Below are positions 32,211 to 44,269 of a stretch of DNA of 64,000 nucleotides, piece by piece (within the stretch, counting starts at the first letter, position 1; each line of letters opens with the position of its first letter). This DNA comes from Ryuthela nishihirai (Eukaryota; Arthropoda; Arachnida; Araneae; Heptathelidae): the NCBI GenBank assembly GCA_038380435.1, contig JAWZYU010000025.1, forward strand, positions 51,034,691-51,098,690. Direction: 5' to 3'. Both the position numbers and the translations under genes were made by a program. Below the pieces are notes generated by a model. The model was not told the DNA's origin. It was given only the letters and a program-made list of their open reading frames with translations, and did not search any database.

Positions 32211-32392
32211 TGAATAGCTCTCCCGCACACGGAGTCACGGCTCTACGTCACATCGGACGGGCGGTGCATTTTCCAAACCCATAGGTCTCCCCTTTCTGAC
32301 CAAGGAATTAGCGGAGATAATTCTCAACTCTTGCACAGTTGAGACTAACCTGGGAGCTACAAATTACGAGCCCGACGCTACCAACTGAGACA
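32211..32392 (-). mobile_element. SINE1 head-half fragment, old
   Basis: Begins at the CTCTCCCGCACACGG block and runs through the B and A boxes (GGGAGCTACAAATTACGAGC, CAACTGAG). Together with the preceding fragment it forms a head-to-tail pair of partial copies. Confidence 0.75.
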
Positions 32393-32501
32393 ATCGTATT
32401 AAAGACTATTCAGTTAGGAACATTATGAACCAGATCTTGATAATAGCAACCTGGACTTATTATAGAAGAAAGGATCCTTGACATTAAGTAGCATGATCAG
32501 T

Positions 32502-32893
32502 TGTTGTTTTGGGTTGTTTTACCTCTGAGCGGCACTTTTTTGCACACCATGGGCTAAATGGCCAGGTCTCAAGGACCCCGAAGGCTCAGAGAAGGTTGGG
32601 GGAAGGGACCCACTGGAACAGCTGTTGGGAGACAGATGGTAGCCTCCCGTCAAGGCCATCCAGCGTGTTCTTTAACGTGCACAGGGTATGGCTCTCCCGC
32701 ACACGGGGCCACGGCTTAACGTCCCATCCGACGGACGGCGGTCTTTCCAAGCCCATCGGTGTCCCCTACTGACCGTGGGCAGGGCGGGGAATTTTGCGGA
32801 GATAAATCTCAACGCTGACCCAGCTGGGACTCGAACCTGGGAACTACAGATTACGAGCCTGGCGCGTTACCGACTGAGCCCCACCTCCGCCCC
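32502..32893 (-). mobile_element. SINE1 copy, full length, young
   Basis: A 392-bp copy flanked by AGCATGATCAGT (32490-32501, 32894-32905). Its RNA strand starts GGGGCGGAGGTGG..., with A box TGGGGCTCAGTCGG (the A-box region carries one extra G) and B box GGTTCGAGTCC, and ends GGTAAAACAACCCAAAACAA. Confidence 0.92.
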
Positions 32894-33370
32894 AGCATGA
32901 TCAGTGACATTTTAAACATTAATCTGTATTTAAAAAAAATTCCTCTTTCACCATATTGGATTTGGCATACTACAAAAAAAAACCTTTTATCTGCCCTGAC
33001 CTTTTGGTCCTGTCAAATTAGATAGGAATTGATAATGGATAGGAACTATCTAACTGGAGATACAAGAAAAAAGAAGATAAAAGAAAAAATGAAAAAGTCA
33101 CCAAAAATGAAGTAGAAATCTCCAAGAACTAGGACAAGCGAATGGCTGCGACTTCAGCTGTGTAGATGATAGTGATGAACTGAGAAGAGAAAAATAAAAA
33201 TTCGCGATAACAAGCTTCGAACCTATAATGGTTTACGTTTCACAGTCACGCACCAATGTGAACGAACACCGCTGATTTCAGCAAGGAAAAACAAATTATA
33301 CCTGCAGAGAATAATACAACGGAATCGTATTTCACATCAGGAATGTAGCAGAAAATGTTTCCGGGTGGTG

Positions 33371-33755
33371 TTGGGTTGTTTTACCTCTGAGCGGCACTTT
33401 TTTGCACACCATGGGCTAAATGGCCAGGTCACATGGACCCCGAAGGCTCAGAGAAGGTTGGGGGAGGGGACCCACTGGAACAGCTGTTGGGAGACAGATG
33501 GTAGCCTCCCGTCAAGGCCATCCAGCGTGTTCTTTAAAGTGCACAAGGTATGGCTCTTCCGCACACGGGGCCACGGCTTAACGTCCCATCCGACGGACGG
33601 CAGCCTTTCCAAGCCAATCGGTGTCCCCTACTGACCGTGGACAGGGCGAGGAATTTTGCGGAGATAAATCTCAACGCTGACTCAGCTGGGACTCGAACCT
33701 AGAAACTACAGATTACGAGCCTGGCGCGATACCGACTGAGCCACCCCCGCCCCTC
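33371..33755 (-). mobile_element. SINE1 copy, full length, young
   Basis: A 385-bp copy with 14-bp perfect duplication GTTTCCGGGTGGTG (33357-33370, 33756-33769). Head, body and tail complete. Confidence 0.93.
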
Positions 33756-34004
33756 GTTTCCGGGTGGTGTGGATGGGGAAGGTTGCCAAGCGAAATGTTT
33801 CTTCTACTGTTTGTGCAATTTACTTAAGATAAAGTTCATATACCTGCATTGTGTCGTAGTTGGGTAAGGAAATTTATGTGTCATTAATTCCACTGATTAA
33901 ATGTAATAGGATCAAGATTAACACATAATTAAAAGGTTATGGAAGTTGGAATATTTGTCAGCAGCAATGTTAATAAAAACATCTAGATTACTGGATTTGG
34001 CATG

Positions 34005-34090
34005 TTTAGCTTCTGAATCGCACTTTTTTTTGCACGATGAGCTAAATGTCTAGGTCACAAGGACCCCTAGGATTTAGAATTGGGTAGGAG
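34005..34090 (-). mobile_element. SINE1 tail fragment, old
   Basis: Reverse tail blocks AGCTTCTGAATCGCAC, GATGAGCTAAATG and AGGTCACAAGGACCCC; the rest is lost. Confidence 0.65.
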
Positions 34091-34566
34091 ATTCATGGTG
34101 TCGGCAAGAATTTTTACAGGGAGGAGGGGGAAAATTGTGTTTGGGGGGGGGGGGAACAAAAACACAAATCAATATTTCGAGATGGAAATATTTTGGTCGA
34201 GCCATTCATTAATGATTGCAATTGAGAATACAAATCATGCATACCAAAATAAAATTAAGAATGCCGAAAACAATAAAAGAGGAAACTTATTAAAATACAC
34301 ATGAAAAATTTTGTTTCCAAATTAATAAATAAAAAACGATGTTTCCGAAGCAAAAAAAAAAAGGTAAAAAGTAAGGTTGCATTTCATTAGAGAATGAAAT
34401 ATTAATTTTTGTTACATCTGAAATTTATTCAACAGAATTATTTCGGTCGATTTTTGCAAGGGGAGGACTCTGCTCCCCATGACGACGCCCATGAGTGGAT
34501 TCATTTGATAGCTGTTATCAAACACATGAACGTTTTCAGATCTAGACTGTTCTTCATCGTATACAG

Positions 34567-35346
34567 CAGTGGTGTTGGGTTGTTTTACCTCTGAGCGGCA
34601 CTTTTTTGCACACCATGAGCTAAATGGCCAGGTCACATGGACCCCAAAGACTCGGAGAAGGTTGGGGGAGGGGACCCACTGGAACAGCTGTTGGAAGACA
34701 GATGGTAGCCTCCCTTCAAGGCTATTCTGCGTGTTCTTTAACGTGCACAGGGTATGGCTCTCCCGCACACGGAGCCACGGCTTAACGTCCCATCCGACGG
34801 ACGGCGGCCTTTCCAAGCCCATCGGTGTCCCCTACTGACCGTGGGCAGGGCGGGGAATTTTTGCGGAGATAAATCTCAACGCTGACCCAGCTGGGACTCG
34901 AACCTGGGAACTACAGATTACGAGCCTGGCGCGCTACCGACTGAGCCACCTCCGCCCCACAGCAGTGGTGTCAAACTGAAATAGGAGCGCGGCCACTTAA
35001 GCTTGTATCGAAAGTAATGCGGGCCGCAAAGATACTATAAAAACGAGAAAGCAACTATTATTTTGCATCTTTCACCATACTCAAAGACGCTGATAAGTAA
35101 TATTTAATAAACGTAGCAAATTACGCTCTTATGTAACTATAAAACTGTATTAACTGCTGGTTTTGGCGGGACATAATAAATACATTACGTCGTGTTTGAT
35201 TGTATGGACAATAGATTTTTTAATATTTCTAATTAAAATTATGAATTTTAAAATTAAGTTTTTTTTGTATAATTTAATAAATATTTGTCAAATGTTCGCG
35301 TGGGTCGCAGTCGAGAATGATGCCGGCCGCGTGTTTCACACCACTG
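34567..35346. mobile_element. hAT-type MITE, interrupted by SINE1
   Basis: The ends are inverted: CAGTGGTGTCAAAC (split by the SINE and completed at 34963-34976) and GTTTCACACCACTG ending at 35346. An 8-bp target duplication GTATACAG lies outside (34559-34566, 35347-35354). CAGTGGTGTCAAAC ends with 8-bp duplications are typical of hAT transposons. Without the SINE the element is about 380 bp and non-coding; GCGGCC-containing subterminal motifs occur at both sides. Confidence 0.85.
34576..34958 (-). mobile_element. SINE1 copy in the hAT MITE end, young
   Basis: A 383-bp complete copy with 13-bp duplication ACAGCAGTGGTGT (34563-34575, 34959-34971) that includes the first bases of the hAT terminal repeat. 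Confidence 0.93.
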
Positions 35347-35365
35347 GTATACAGGGTCATGCCTC

Positions 35366-35424
35366 TCTCCTACACGGTACGATGATTTAGCCTCCAATCC
35401 GACGGATGGCGGCTTTTCCAAACT
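35366..35424 (-). mobile_element. SINE1 fragment, old
   Basis: Only the CTCTCC, ACGGTACGATGATTTAGC and CATCCGACGG-type blocks are left (here AATCCGACGGATGGCGGC). Confidence 0.6.
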
Positions 35425-35929
35425 TGAACAGAACTTGTAAACATATTTTTAACAGTTCATGGAATGATTATTTCTATCTTAAATTATACTTAGTTTTGCT
35501 CTTTAACAAATATAATTTAAAATATACACAACCTTGAAAACACTTTCTTTCTAAATGGGCACCATCTCATTTAAGTTTGATGGTGAGAAAGTTTATAGAT
35601 CAAATGCTTTCAGTATGAAGCATTTGAACGATAGTTTCCTTATGGTAAGCCAATTCCTTGGCATTCTCTCGCTCGCCGGATATCATTACACTACCTTTTT
35701 CGGGAATCTGTCAAAGTTAGCATGAACTGAACACCAGGAAGTATGACTTTTGATATATTGCAGCGAGTATTAAATAGGAGTCAAATATCGTTTGGACGTG
35801 TTGACAGCACCGTATGGTTCTCATATTGAACTTTTCTGGCGTGCAGGATAGTTTTGGGTTAGTCTACGAACTGTCAAAGATTTCACTATTTTAAGTGCAT
35901 TTCTTAATTTTCAAATCTGAAAGTCTTTT

Positions 35930-36596
35930 CGGTTGGGTTGTTTTTACCTCTAAACGGTACTCTTTTCGCACACAATGGCCTAAATAGCCAGTTCGCAAGG
36001 GCTCCGACAAGGCTGGGGGAATGGGATCCACTGGATACCTGTTAGGAGACAGATGGAAGCCTTCTATCAAAGCCATCAGTTATTTAATGTGAAAGGGGTA
36101 GGGCTCTCCAGCACACGGAATAACAGCTTTACGTCACATCACAGGACGGTGGCCTTTCAAGACTATCGGGTTGGGTTGTTTTACCTCTGAGCGGCACTTT
36201 TTTGCACACCATGGGCTAAATGGCCAGGTCACATGGACCCCGAAGGCTTAGAGAAGGTTGGGGGAGGGGACCCACTGGAACAGCTGTTGGGAGACAGATG
36301 GTAGCCTCCCGTCAAGGCCATCCAGCGTGTTCTTTAGCGTGCACAAGGTATGGCTCTCCCGCACACGGAGCCACGGCTTAACGTCCCATCCGACGGACGG
36401 CTGCCTTTCCAAGCCCATCGGTGTCCCCTACTGACCGTGGGCAGGGCGGGGAATTTTGCGGAGAAAGCATATCGGTGTCCCCTTTCCGATCGAGAGCAGG
36501 GTGGGGTTAGCAGATATGAATCTCAACGCTGTCATAGGTAGGACTCGAACGTGGAAACTCTATATTAGAAGCTACCGACTGAGCCAACCCGCGTCC
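35930..36596 (-). mobile_element. SINE1 copy, old, split by a younger SINE1
   Basis: 35930-36169 and 36465-36596 together make one diverged reverse copy: tail GGTTGGGTTGTTTTTACC at the left, CGAACGTGGAAACTC and CGACTGAGCCAAC at the right. The younger copy 36170-36464 sits in the middle. Confidence 0.8.
36170..36464 (-). mobile_element. SINE1 copy nested in an older SINE1, 5'-truncated
   Basis: Young sequence lacking the tRNA-like head, stopping at TTTTGCGGAG. Imperfect duplication AAGACTATCGG / AAGCATATCGG on its flanks. Confidence 0.85.
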
Positions 36597-37156
36597 CGGA
36601 ATGTACATTTCAAACATTAAAATAAATTTCTTTCATTTTCTGAAGAAGCAGCATTTTACTCTCTGACGTATTTTCTTCGGTTTAGAAACTTCATAAATTA
36701 CTCAGTGTCTAACATTCAAGACATGGCATAATGCAGGCGCACCTGCATTGTGTTGTAAATTACTTTGAACGTTAAAAGAGCAAGGTTTTTGTTTGTGGAT
36801 TATGAGATTAAAACTGAATAACAGCCGACTCTTCCTTTTACGCAATGGGAAGATATTTAAATGTCGCAGCATGAATCACTTCAGCTGTACAGAGCAAGTC
36901 ATAAGAACCCTATCTTCAGTGTTCTTCTCAGATAATGAGCCTAAACCTTTTGGTATTCTATTACCGGACAGGTGATTTTGGTTGTTCAAAACTGTATTAT
37001 GATCGACATCATTTGTAGCAGAAATAAGAATTACTTTTATTCAATATGAGCAGTTATATTCAGTTCGAGAATTTGTAAATTAACCCACAATGCTAGTAAT
37101 AGCCCGCAATTACCTACAGATTATAAAAAATGTTAATGGCCATGCCAACCGGGATT

Positions 37157-37509
37157 TGGGTTGTTTTACCTCTGAGCGGCACTTTTTTGCACACCATGGG
37201 CTAAATGGCCAGGTCACATGGACCCCGAAGGCTCAGAGAAGGTTGGGGGAGGGGACCCACTGGAACAGCTGTTGGGAGACAGATGGTAGCCTCCCGTCAA
37301 GGCCTTCCAGCGTGTTCTTTAACGTGCACAGGGTTTGGCTCTCCCGCACACGGGGCCACGGCTTAACGTCCCATCCGACGGACGGCGGCGACTGACAGTG
37401 GGCAGGGCGGGGAATTTTTGCGGAGATAAATCTCAACGCTGACCCAGCTGGGACTCGAACCTGGGAACTACAGATTACGAGCCTGGCGCGCTACCGACTG
37501 AGCCGCCCC
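37157..37509 (-). mobile_element. SINE1 copy, young, internal deletion
   Basis: Flanked by the 14-bp duplication TGCCAACCGGGATT (37143-37156, 37510-37523). About 28 bp between GACGGCGGC and ACTGAC are missing; head and tail are complete. Confidence 0.92.
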
Positions 37510-37828
37510 TGCCAACCGGGATTCGAATCTGGAACCCAGAAGATGCAGTGTCACATCACAAGCCAAAGAGTTAACGACTAACAAAGCGGAACGGAAGATT
37601 TGCATTTTATATTTTGGTTTCAAGATTGATTTGTTATTTTAATTTTTTTTCTAATTATTTGTTATTGTCCTGCTACCTGGATAAGAGAAAAATTAAGAGT
37701 TTTACCGTGTTATGCCAATGAAAAGAATTGTACTGTACAGCTGAGATAACTGAAGCTGCAACATTTAAATATCTTCGCAACAATATCTTTTTAATGCAGT
37801 TATGGAATTTGAAATAAAACAGCAATAC

Positions 37829-38320
37829 TACACTGGTCTCCATAAATTAAGGAAAAATGAGAAAAATCGCGATCCTCACCAAACTTGTCTATGTAACCAG
37901 TAAAGTAATTGCGTAATCGGATAGCAGCACAAAAACGGATGTTTTGGAGTGGATCGTTACTTTGTGTTGTAAATGTTAGTAGAGAAATTCGAAATAGCCA
38001 TTTTGTAGGAACGACCTCGAGGCATCATTTGCCAAATGAACTGCGGTGGAGAGCTATTGGCAGCCTTGAAGCAGGCCAAAGTCAATCAGACGTGGCACGA
38101 TGGCTGAATGAGAGTCCTTCTGTGGTCCATAGACTGTGGAATCGATTTTTAGCACGGATTCCGCGTTTCGGAGGATTAGCCGAGGAAGGGCTAGTGTTAC
38201 GACCGCTGTACAAGACCGATATCTGCGATTAACAGCACCAAGGAGTACGACGTCTACTCCCTCTCAGCTACGATCCTCTCTTGCCGCAGCCATTGGGAGG
38301 GTTGTATTGAAAAGGCCATT
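37829..38320 (+). mobile_element. Tc1-like element, N-terminal part
   Basis: Begins TACACTGGTCTCCATAAATT, typical of a Tc1 end. Translation gives LPNELRWRAIGSLEAGQSQS and DVARWLNESPSVVHRLWNRF (paired-like HTH), then in another frame ISRGRASVTTAVQDRYLRLT and STTSTPSQLRSSLAAAIGRV (second DNA-binding part). It is cut off at about 38310 by SINE1 debris; the catalytic domain and the right end are not found. Confidence 0.85.
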
Positions 38321-38402
38321 GGGAGGGCCTTTTCAAGCCCATCCGTGTTCCCTACTGACAGTGGGCATGGAAGTCAGTTTTGCGGGATAAATCTCAACGC
38401 CA
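38321..38402 (-). mobile_element. SINE1 fragment, old
   Basis: Reverse body piece TTTTCAAGCCCATCCGTGTT ... GGGATAAATCTCAACGC; truncated on both sides and joined to the Tc1 remnant. Confidence 0.65.
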
Positions 38403-38492
38403 GTGAAGAGAGAAATGATACGGCCTTTGTTTTTAACACGTAATGACAAGTTTAGACAAGCTTTCAAACAAGTCGTAGCTCATTAACTTCGG

Positions 38493-38808
38493 TTGTGGTT
38501 GTTTTACCTCTGAGCAGCACTTTTTTGCACACCATGGGCTAAATGGCCAGGTCACATGGACCCCGAAGGCTCAGAGAAGGTTGGGGAAGGGGACCCATTA
38601 GAACAGCTGTTGGGAGACAGATGGTAGCCTTCCATGAAGGTCATCCAGCGTGTTCTTTAACGTGCACAGGGTATGGCTCTCCTGCACACGGGGCCACGGC
38701 TTAACGTCCCATTCGACGGTCGGCGGTGTTTCCTAGCCCATCGGTGTCCTCTACTGACCGTGGGCAGGGCGGGGAATTTTGCGGAGAATTGAGAGAGTTA
38801 TGGACTCC
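38493..38808 (-). mobile_element. SINE1 copy, 5'-truncated, with extra 5' sequence
   Basis: A 12-bp duplication CATTAACTTCGG (38481-38492, 38809-38820) encloses SINE1 from tail to TTTTGCGGAGA, plus about 20 bases that are not SINE1 at its 5' side (38789-38808). Confidence 0.85.
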
Positions 38809-39096
38809 CATTAACTTCGGAGCAACGAATGCAAATCTACAGACACATCAAGAACCTTTTGAACGCCCTCCGGAAGTTATCCAACGGCCTCCTGTAATCT
38901 GTGGTACTTGGTTTAACCTCTGGTCAGGGTCGGACTTACGCATACACTGCAGCTTAGGGCCTCACGATGTAGGGGGCAAAAACATATGCATTTCAATTTT
39001 TATTACGTTACGAAATTTTTTAATATTTATTCTATTGTATAAACACTGTTCATCTTTGCTTATCAATGCTACAATAATGTTTTCACCACATTAATT

Positions 39097-39884
39097 AGGG
39101 CGAGGGTGGCTCAGTCGGTAGCGCACCAAGTTCGTAATCTGCAATTCCCAGATTCGTTGTTGGGTTGGGTTGTTTTACCTCTGAGCGGCACTTTTTTGCA
39201 CACCATGAGCTAAATGGCCAGGTCACATGGATCCTAAAGGCTCAGAGAAGGTTGGGGGAGGAGACCCACTGGAACAGCTGTTGGGAGACAGATGGTAGCC
39301 TCCCGTCAAGGCCACCCAGTGTGTTCTTTAACGTGCACAGGGTATGTCTCTCCCGCATACGGGGCCACGGCTTAACGTCCCATCCGACGGACGGCGGCCT
39401 TTCCAAGCCCATCGGTGTCCCCTACTGACCGTGGGCAGGGCGGGGAATTTTGCGGAGATAAATCTCAACGCTGACCCAGCTGGGACTCGAACCTGGGAAC
39501 TACAGATTACGAGCTTGGCGCGCTACCGACTCACCCCCCCCCCCCCCCCCCCCAGATTCGAGTCCCAAATGGGTCAGCATTGAGATTTATCTCTGCCAAA
39601 CTCCCCACTCTGCCCACGCTCAGTAGGGGACACCGATAGACTTGGAAAGGCCGACGTTCGTTGTATGGGATATTAAGGCGTGGCTACGTGTGTGGGAGCG
39701 CCATACCCTGTACACATTAAAGAACATGCTGGATGGCCTTGACTGGAGGCTACCATCTGTCTCCCAATAGCTGTTCCATTGGGTCACCTCCCCAAACCTT
39801 CGTTGAGCCTTCGGAGTCCTTGTGACCTGGCCATTAGCCCATTGTGCGCAAAAAGTGCCGCTCAGAGGTAAAACAACCCAACCC
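39097..39884 (+). mobile_element. SINE1 copy, full length, split by an inverted SINE1
   Basis: 39097-39156 (A box TGGCTCAGTCGG to the B box) and 39551-39884 (rest to tail) form one plus-strand copy with duplication CATTAATT (39089-39096, 39885-39892). The younger copy sits inside its B box. Confidence 0.88.
39157..39550 (-). mobile_element. SINE1 copy inserted in the B box of another SINE1
   Basis: Opposite orientation to its host copy, flanked by CCCAGATTCG (39147-39156, 39551-39560). The head end has become a run of about 20 C at 39533-39553, expanded from the CCCCCGCCCC start. Confidence 0.88.
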
Positions 39885-39935
39885 CATTAATTTCGTGTTT
39901 ATTTTTCAACGTTCCCCTCAGTCATAATAACTATA

Positions 39936-41305
39936 TACACTGGTGGAAATTGAAAAAAGAACACCATTAACAATTGAAGCGTAAACTACGAGATTTATTT
40001 CGTAGAAACAACATGTTGAGAAAGGACAGCGATCACACGTGTGAAGTGATTCAATGTTTATTGTACCTTTTAAATGAGTAATGCATTTTACAGAAGGCAC
40101 ATTTTAATAAGGTGTTGAACCTCCTCGAGCAGCAATACAAACTTCCAATCTGGCATGCAATCGGTCGTATAAATGCTGGATATCACGCTAGGGGATACCA
40201 TTCCACGTGCTTTCAACTTGGACACATAATACAGTAATGGTCGTTGCCTGCCACAGTCGGCGGAAGAGTCTGTCCGATTCAGTCCCAGACATGCGATTGG
40301 AAACAAGTCGGGAGAGCATGCTGGCCAAGGGAGTTGGTACATTGCCTGAAGAGCATGTTGAATTGCACGTGGCGGAGTGTGGGCGGGCGTTATCCTGCTG
40401 AAATATCACATTTGAGATTGCACTCAAATATGGCAGGATGACCGGCTGTACGAAACACCAGACATGTACGAGGGCGATAGCTAATCGCTCCCCACACCAT
40501 GATGCCCAGCGTGGGCCCTGTATGGTCGCTGGCAGATGCCCGATGGAAGAAGTCGCTCCCCTTGTCGCCTTCGGATGTGTAAATGACCATCAGAAGCTCC
40601 TAAGCCGAATTAGTTTTCATCGCTGAAGACCACACACTGCCATTCTTCCCTCCAATGAACTCATTCTTGACACCACTGCAAACATGCTAGACAGTGACGA
40701 GGTGACAGTGGTAACTGTGTCCGTAGTCCTGCTTCCAAAAGACGATTACGTATCATTCTTGTAGACACCCTTGGCACAACAGAGGATCGAATTTGTGATG
40801 CTGTAACTGTCCGCTCTGACACCGCCGCCCTCCTGACTCTCATGCAGCCATAACTCTGTTGCCTGTGTATAACTCTTGCCCGGAACCACATCTGCGACTG
40901 TGTGAATGCTCTTCTGACCATCAGTGCCACCATCATACCACTGCCGATACCTCTTGTCCGATGGAATAGGCAATTTGACGAAAAGACTAGCCTGCTTCTC
41001 GAAGACCCACTATATGACCTCACTCAAACTCCGGTAACTAAAGAAATGTGCGCCTACATCATTCAGGCATGGCAGCTTCTTCAGAGAGCACTGAACAACA
41101 CGACACAAGACGAATAACTGCTTTCTTCACGCCCTAGTCCTTAATTACGTGCTGCGTACATTTGCATGTTGTCGTCTTCATGGCATTATTATTTCACCCA
41201 AAGACTTTCAAATCTTGGATTACGGTTTCTGCTGCCCTTAACATGTTATATGACGTTCTAAAGGAATTCCTTCTGGGCGTTCTTTTTTCAATTTCCGCCA
41301 GTGTA
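39936..41305 (-). mobile_element. Tc1-like element with both ends, about 1.37 kb
   Basis: The ends TACACTGGTGGAAATTGAAA and its near complement ending GCCAGTGTA at 41305 are inverted and use TA. The minus-strand gene is broken but readable: SERTVTASQIRSSVVPRVST and RMIRNRLLEAGLRTQLPLSP (second DNA-binding part), a VVFSDEN block (first Asp) near 40640, GIMVWGAISYRPRT, and FQQDNARPHSA (second Asp) near 40405. The third region (SPDLFPIA) is degraded. Inactive by stops and frameshifts, but the structure is complete. Confidence 0.88.
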
Positions 41306-41488
41306 TGTATTTCGACTTTCGAATTTTTTGGACCTCTTAAATTTGAATAGCTTACGGCCTCTTTAATATGACTTAGTTTAGAGTCTCAGAAGTTCAAAGT
41401 CCGGCCTTGCCTGTGGCACTTGCTTTATCCCACCTACCTCTCGAATTGTTGAAATCAACAGTTAAAAATCTACTGTGAAAATGAAACG

Positions 41489-41883
41489 GGTTGTTGGGTT
41501 GGGTTGTTTTACCTCTGAGCGGCACTTTTTTGCACACCATGAGCTAAATGGCCAGGTCACATGGACCCCGAAGGCTCAGAGAAGGTTGGGGGAGGGGACC
41601 CACTGGAACAAGCTGTTGGGAGACAGATGGTAGCCTCCCGTCAAGGCCATCCAGCGTGTTCTTTAACGTGCACAGGGTATGGCTCTCCCGCACACGGAGC
41701 CACGGCTTAACGTCCCATCCGACGGATGGCGGCCTTTCCAAGCCCATCGGTGTCCCCTACTGACCGTGGGCAGGGCGGAGAAATTTTGCGGAGATAAATC
41801 TCAACGCTGACCCAGCTGGGACTCGAACCTGGGAACTACAGATTACGAGCCTGGCGCGCTACCGACTGAGCCACCCCCGCCCC
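41489..41883 (-). mobile_element. SINE1 copy, full length, young
   Basis: A 395-bp copy with duplication GAAAATGAAACG (41477-41488, 41884-41895). The tail has several GGGTT units. Confidence 0.93.
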
Positions 41884-41895
41884 GAAAATGAAACG

Positions 41896-42850
41896 AGTGC
41901 TGGCTTCGACATAATAAACGCACTATATAAATTAGTATGAAAAATACTAAATATCAAAATTCATTAAAATTAAAATTAAAGTGTAGTTCACACGTTAAAA
42001 CTGCTTAAAGTTACATAACAACACGAACAATTAACTTTCATTACTTGCAGAAAAAACTTTCTCATTTATTTTCTACAAACATACGTGACCATTGTTTATT
42101 TCCTTTATGTTGTGCCTTTGATCTGCTCATGCGTGAAGTAGGCCGTTGTATTGAAACTATTGTGAATGAGCTCATTTAGTCTTATGAAAGAGATGTATTA
42201 AATATTGCTTCAGAATAAGGCCACAAGTACTACGAGCAGGAATAAGAGACAATGGAGTGGGCGAAATTTATGTCAGGTATTCAAAGCGGTTTCAATGAAA
42301 ATAAACGTAAACTCAAGGTAGTAGAAATAATGGCTTTTCAAGACAGTAAGTTGTTAAATCTGGACCGCAAAACAGCCTGCATTGAACTGCAGGAATGCGA
42401 TAGTTTATGTTCTTTTTAAGACTTAAATGAGAAAGTTTAGGAGCAAATTGAGCTAGTTTCTAAATTTAAAGGAAAAACAAACACTAATGTCTGCAGTTAC
42501 TATGCAGGCAAATAATAGCTACCAATTTTCTCAAGAAGCGTTTTTAGAATTAACCGAGAGTTGTCATACTTTTCGCAGAAATTACAACACGACGAAAAAG
42601 GTAAAATCACTATTATACTTAGGTTACGTTACATGGGGTTGTTTACAGAGGCTGGTAGAATATCGCATACCTTTAGGCCACTATCGATCATGCTCGATGA
42701 TGGTGTCCCTGTTCTGCAACAATTGCCACACCTTCCACTGCAATAGGGTTCTGCGAAGCACTCTGATATGCAATCGGTCCCATTACTCTTTACACACGCT
42801 CTCCACAATCAATTAACTGCCCGCGGTCGTTTTCCCAGACCACAAATATG
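41896..42850. other. Unrecognised stretch between SINEs
   Basis: AT-rich. A plus-strand open stretch at 42487-42816 and the overlapping frame at 42561-42746 gave no recognisable motif. About 42250-42420 translates as an Asn/Lys-rich segment of unknown origin. No splice or promoter evidence. Confidence 0.35.
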
Positions 42851-42864
42851 CAAATGTCCACGGG

Positions 42865-43244
42865 TTGGGTTACCTCTGAGCGGCACTTTTTTGAACACCA
42901 TGGGCTAAATGGCCAGGTCACAAGGACCCCCGAAGGCTCAGAGAAGGTTGGGGGAAGGGACCCACTGGAACAGCTGTTGGGAGACAGATGGTAGCCTCCC
43001 GTCAAGGCCATCCAGCGTGTTCTTTAATGTGCACAGGGTGTGACTCTCCCGCACACGGGGCCACGGCTTAACGTCCCATCCGACGAACGGCGGCCTTTCC
43101 AAGCCCATCGGTGTCCCCTACTGACCGTGGGCAGGGCGGGGAATTTTGCGGAGATATATCTCAACGCTGACCCAGCTGGGACTCGAACCTGGGAACTACA
43201 GATTATGAGCCTGGCGCGCTACAGAATGAGCCACCCTCGCCCCA
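42865..43244 (-). mobile_element. SINE1 copy, full length
   Basis: Duplication CAAATGTCCACGGG / CAAATGTCCATGGG (42851-42864, 43245-43258, one mismatch). Complete head and tail. Confidence 0.9.
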
Positions 43245-43258
43245 CAAATGTCCATGGG

Positions 43259-43850
43259 CGAAGCCAGGCACGAACCCCAGGATTTAGTTTCGGGGGTGTC
43301 TAATAATAATAAATCTTGAGTAGGGTTTTCTACTTACTAAAATATTCCACCAACAGGAAAGGTTAAATGATATTCTACGTGGGAGGAGATTTATTGGGTT
43401 TTTTTTTTACTTTTAGTGTCTGACAAAAGAAATATAAGGCTATAATAAAATTATATAAAGACGACTCTTTTGGATTTCAAAACAGGTAGACAAGTTTGAG
43501 ATTTAGCGTAAGACGACTGGATTTACAGGGAAGTACGGACACCCTGGCTACATCCCTACCTGAAATTGCTTCCGGGGAATGTATCACCACAAATGCCCTT
43601 TCGAGAAATTCTAAATCCTCTGGCTTTACACATATTTATAATGTGTTACTCGGAATGTTAGGAGCCAGAAACCTGTTGATTTTCGGTGGCATATCACACA
43701 GTTCCTTTGTGCTCACAAAACGGTATACGTATAACTATTGAGACATATACACCGCCGCCACAATTTATTCGTCGTCGGTTTCACCTCAGTGAGGTACATT
43801 TTTGCATATGAAATCAGCGCCTTGTAACGTAATCAACCTCAGTAAAAATA
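43259..43850. other. Unrecognised stretch
   Basis: No supported gene. The 81-codon open stretch at 43496-43741 shows no motif. Confidence 0.35.
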
Positions 43851-44034
43851 CACCTCAAGCAGCTGTTGATTGACAAGAGCCGTCAGTGCAATACGCCAAA
43901 GGGAAGATCTGTGAGGATGACGAGGCTGCAGCAGCAGGAGAGCATACGAAAGGAAACGACCATGCCTTATCCAGGACTCGAACCCGGGTCCCTTTAATCA
44001 GTAGCCAAGCACGCTAACCACTCTGTCACTTAAC
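43851..44034 (-). mobile_element. SINE2 copy, old
   Basis: Reverse SINE2: CACCTCAAGCAGCTG (tail complement) at the left, GGACTCGAACCCGGGTCCC (B box) and AGCCAAGCACGCTAACCACT (A-box region) at the right. Confidence 0.85.
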
Positions 44035-44269
44035 TTTAAAAAATGAATTTAATAAGTATTAAACCTTTATTAATCGCTTCGGAAAGAAACCACCCAATGC
44101 GACACCGTTTTTGTAATATCGTAACTTATTTAGAAACCTCAAAAAGTGAGATGTGTTTATATTATGCAGTGTTAAAACATTGTACAACTGGTAACATAAA
44201 TCCTCAACGAATATTGTTGAAAACCAAGATTTAATTAACATCAATTAAAAAAAAATAAAAAATAAATAC

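Noticed and set aside
34141..34153. G-run as a regulatory G-quadruplex
   Set aside because: A single homopolymer run without four separated G-tracts or any gene context.
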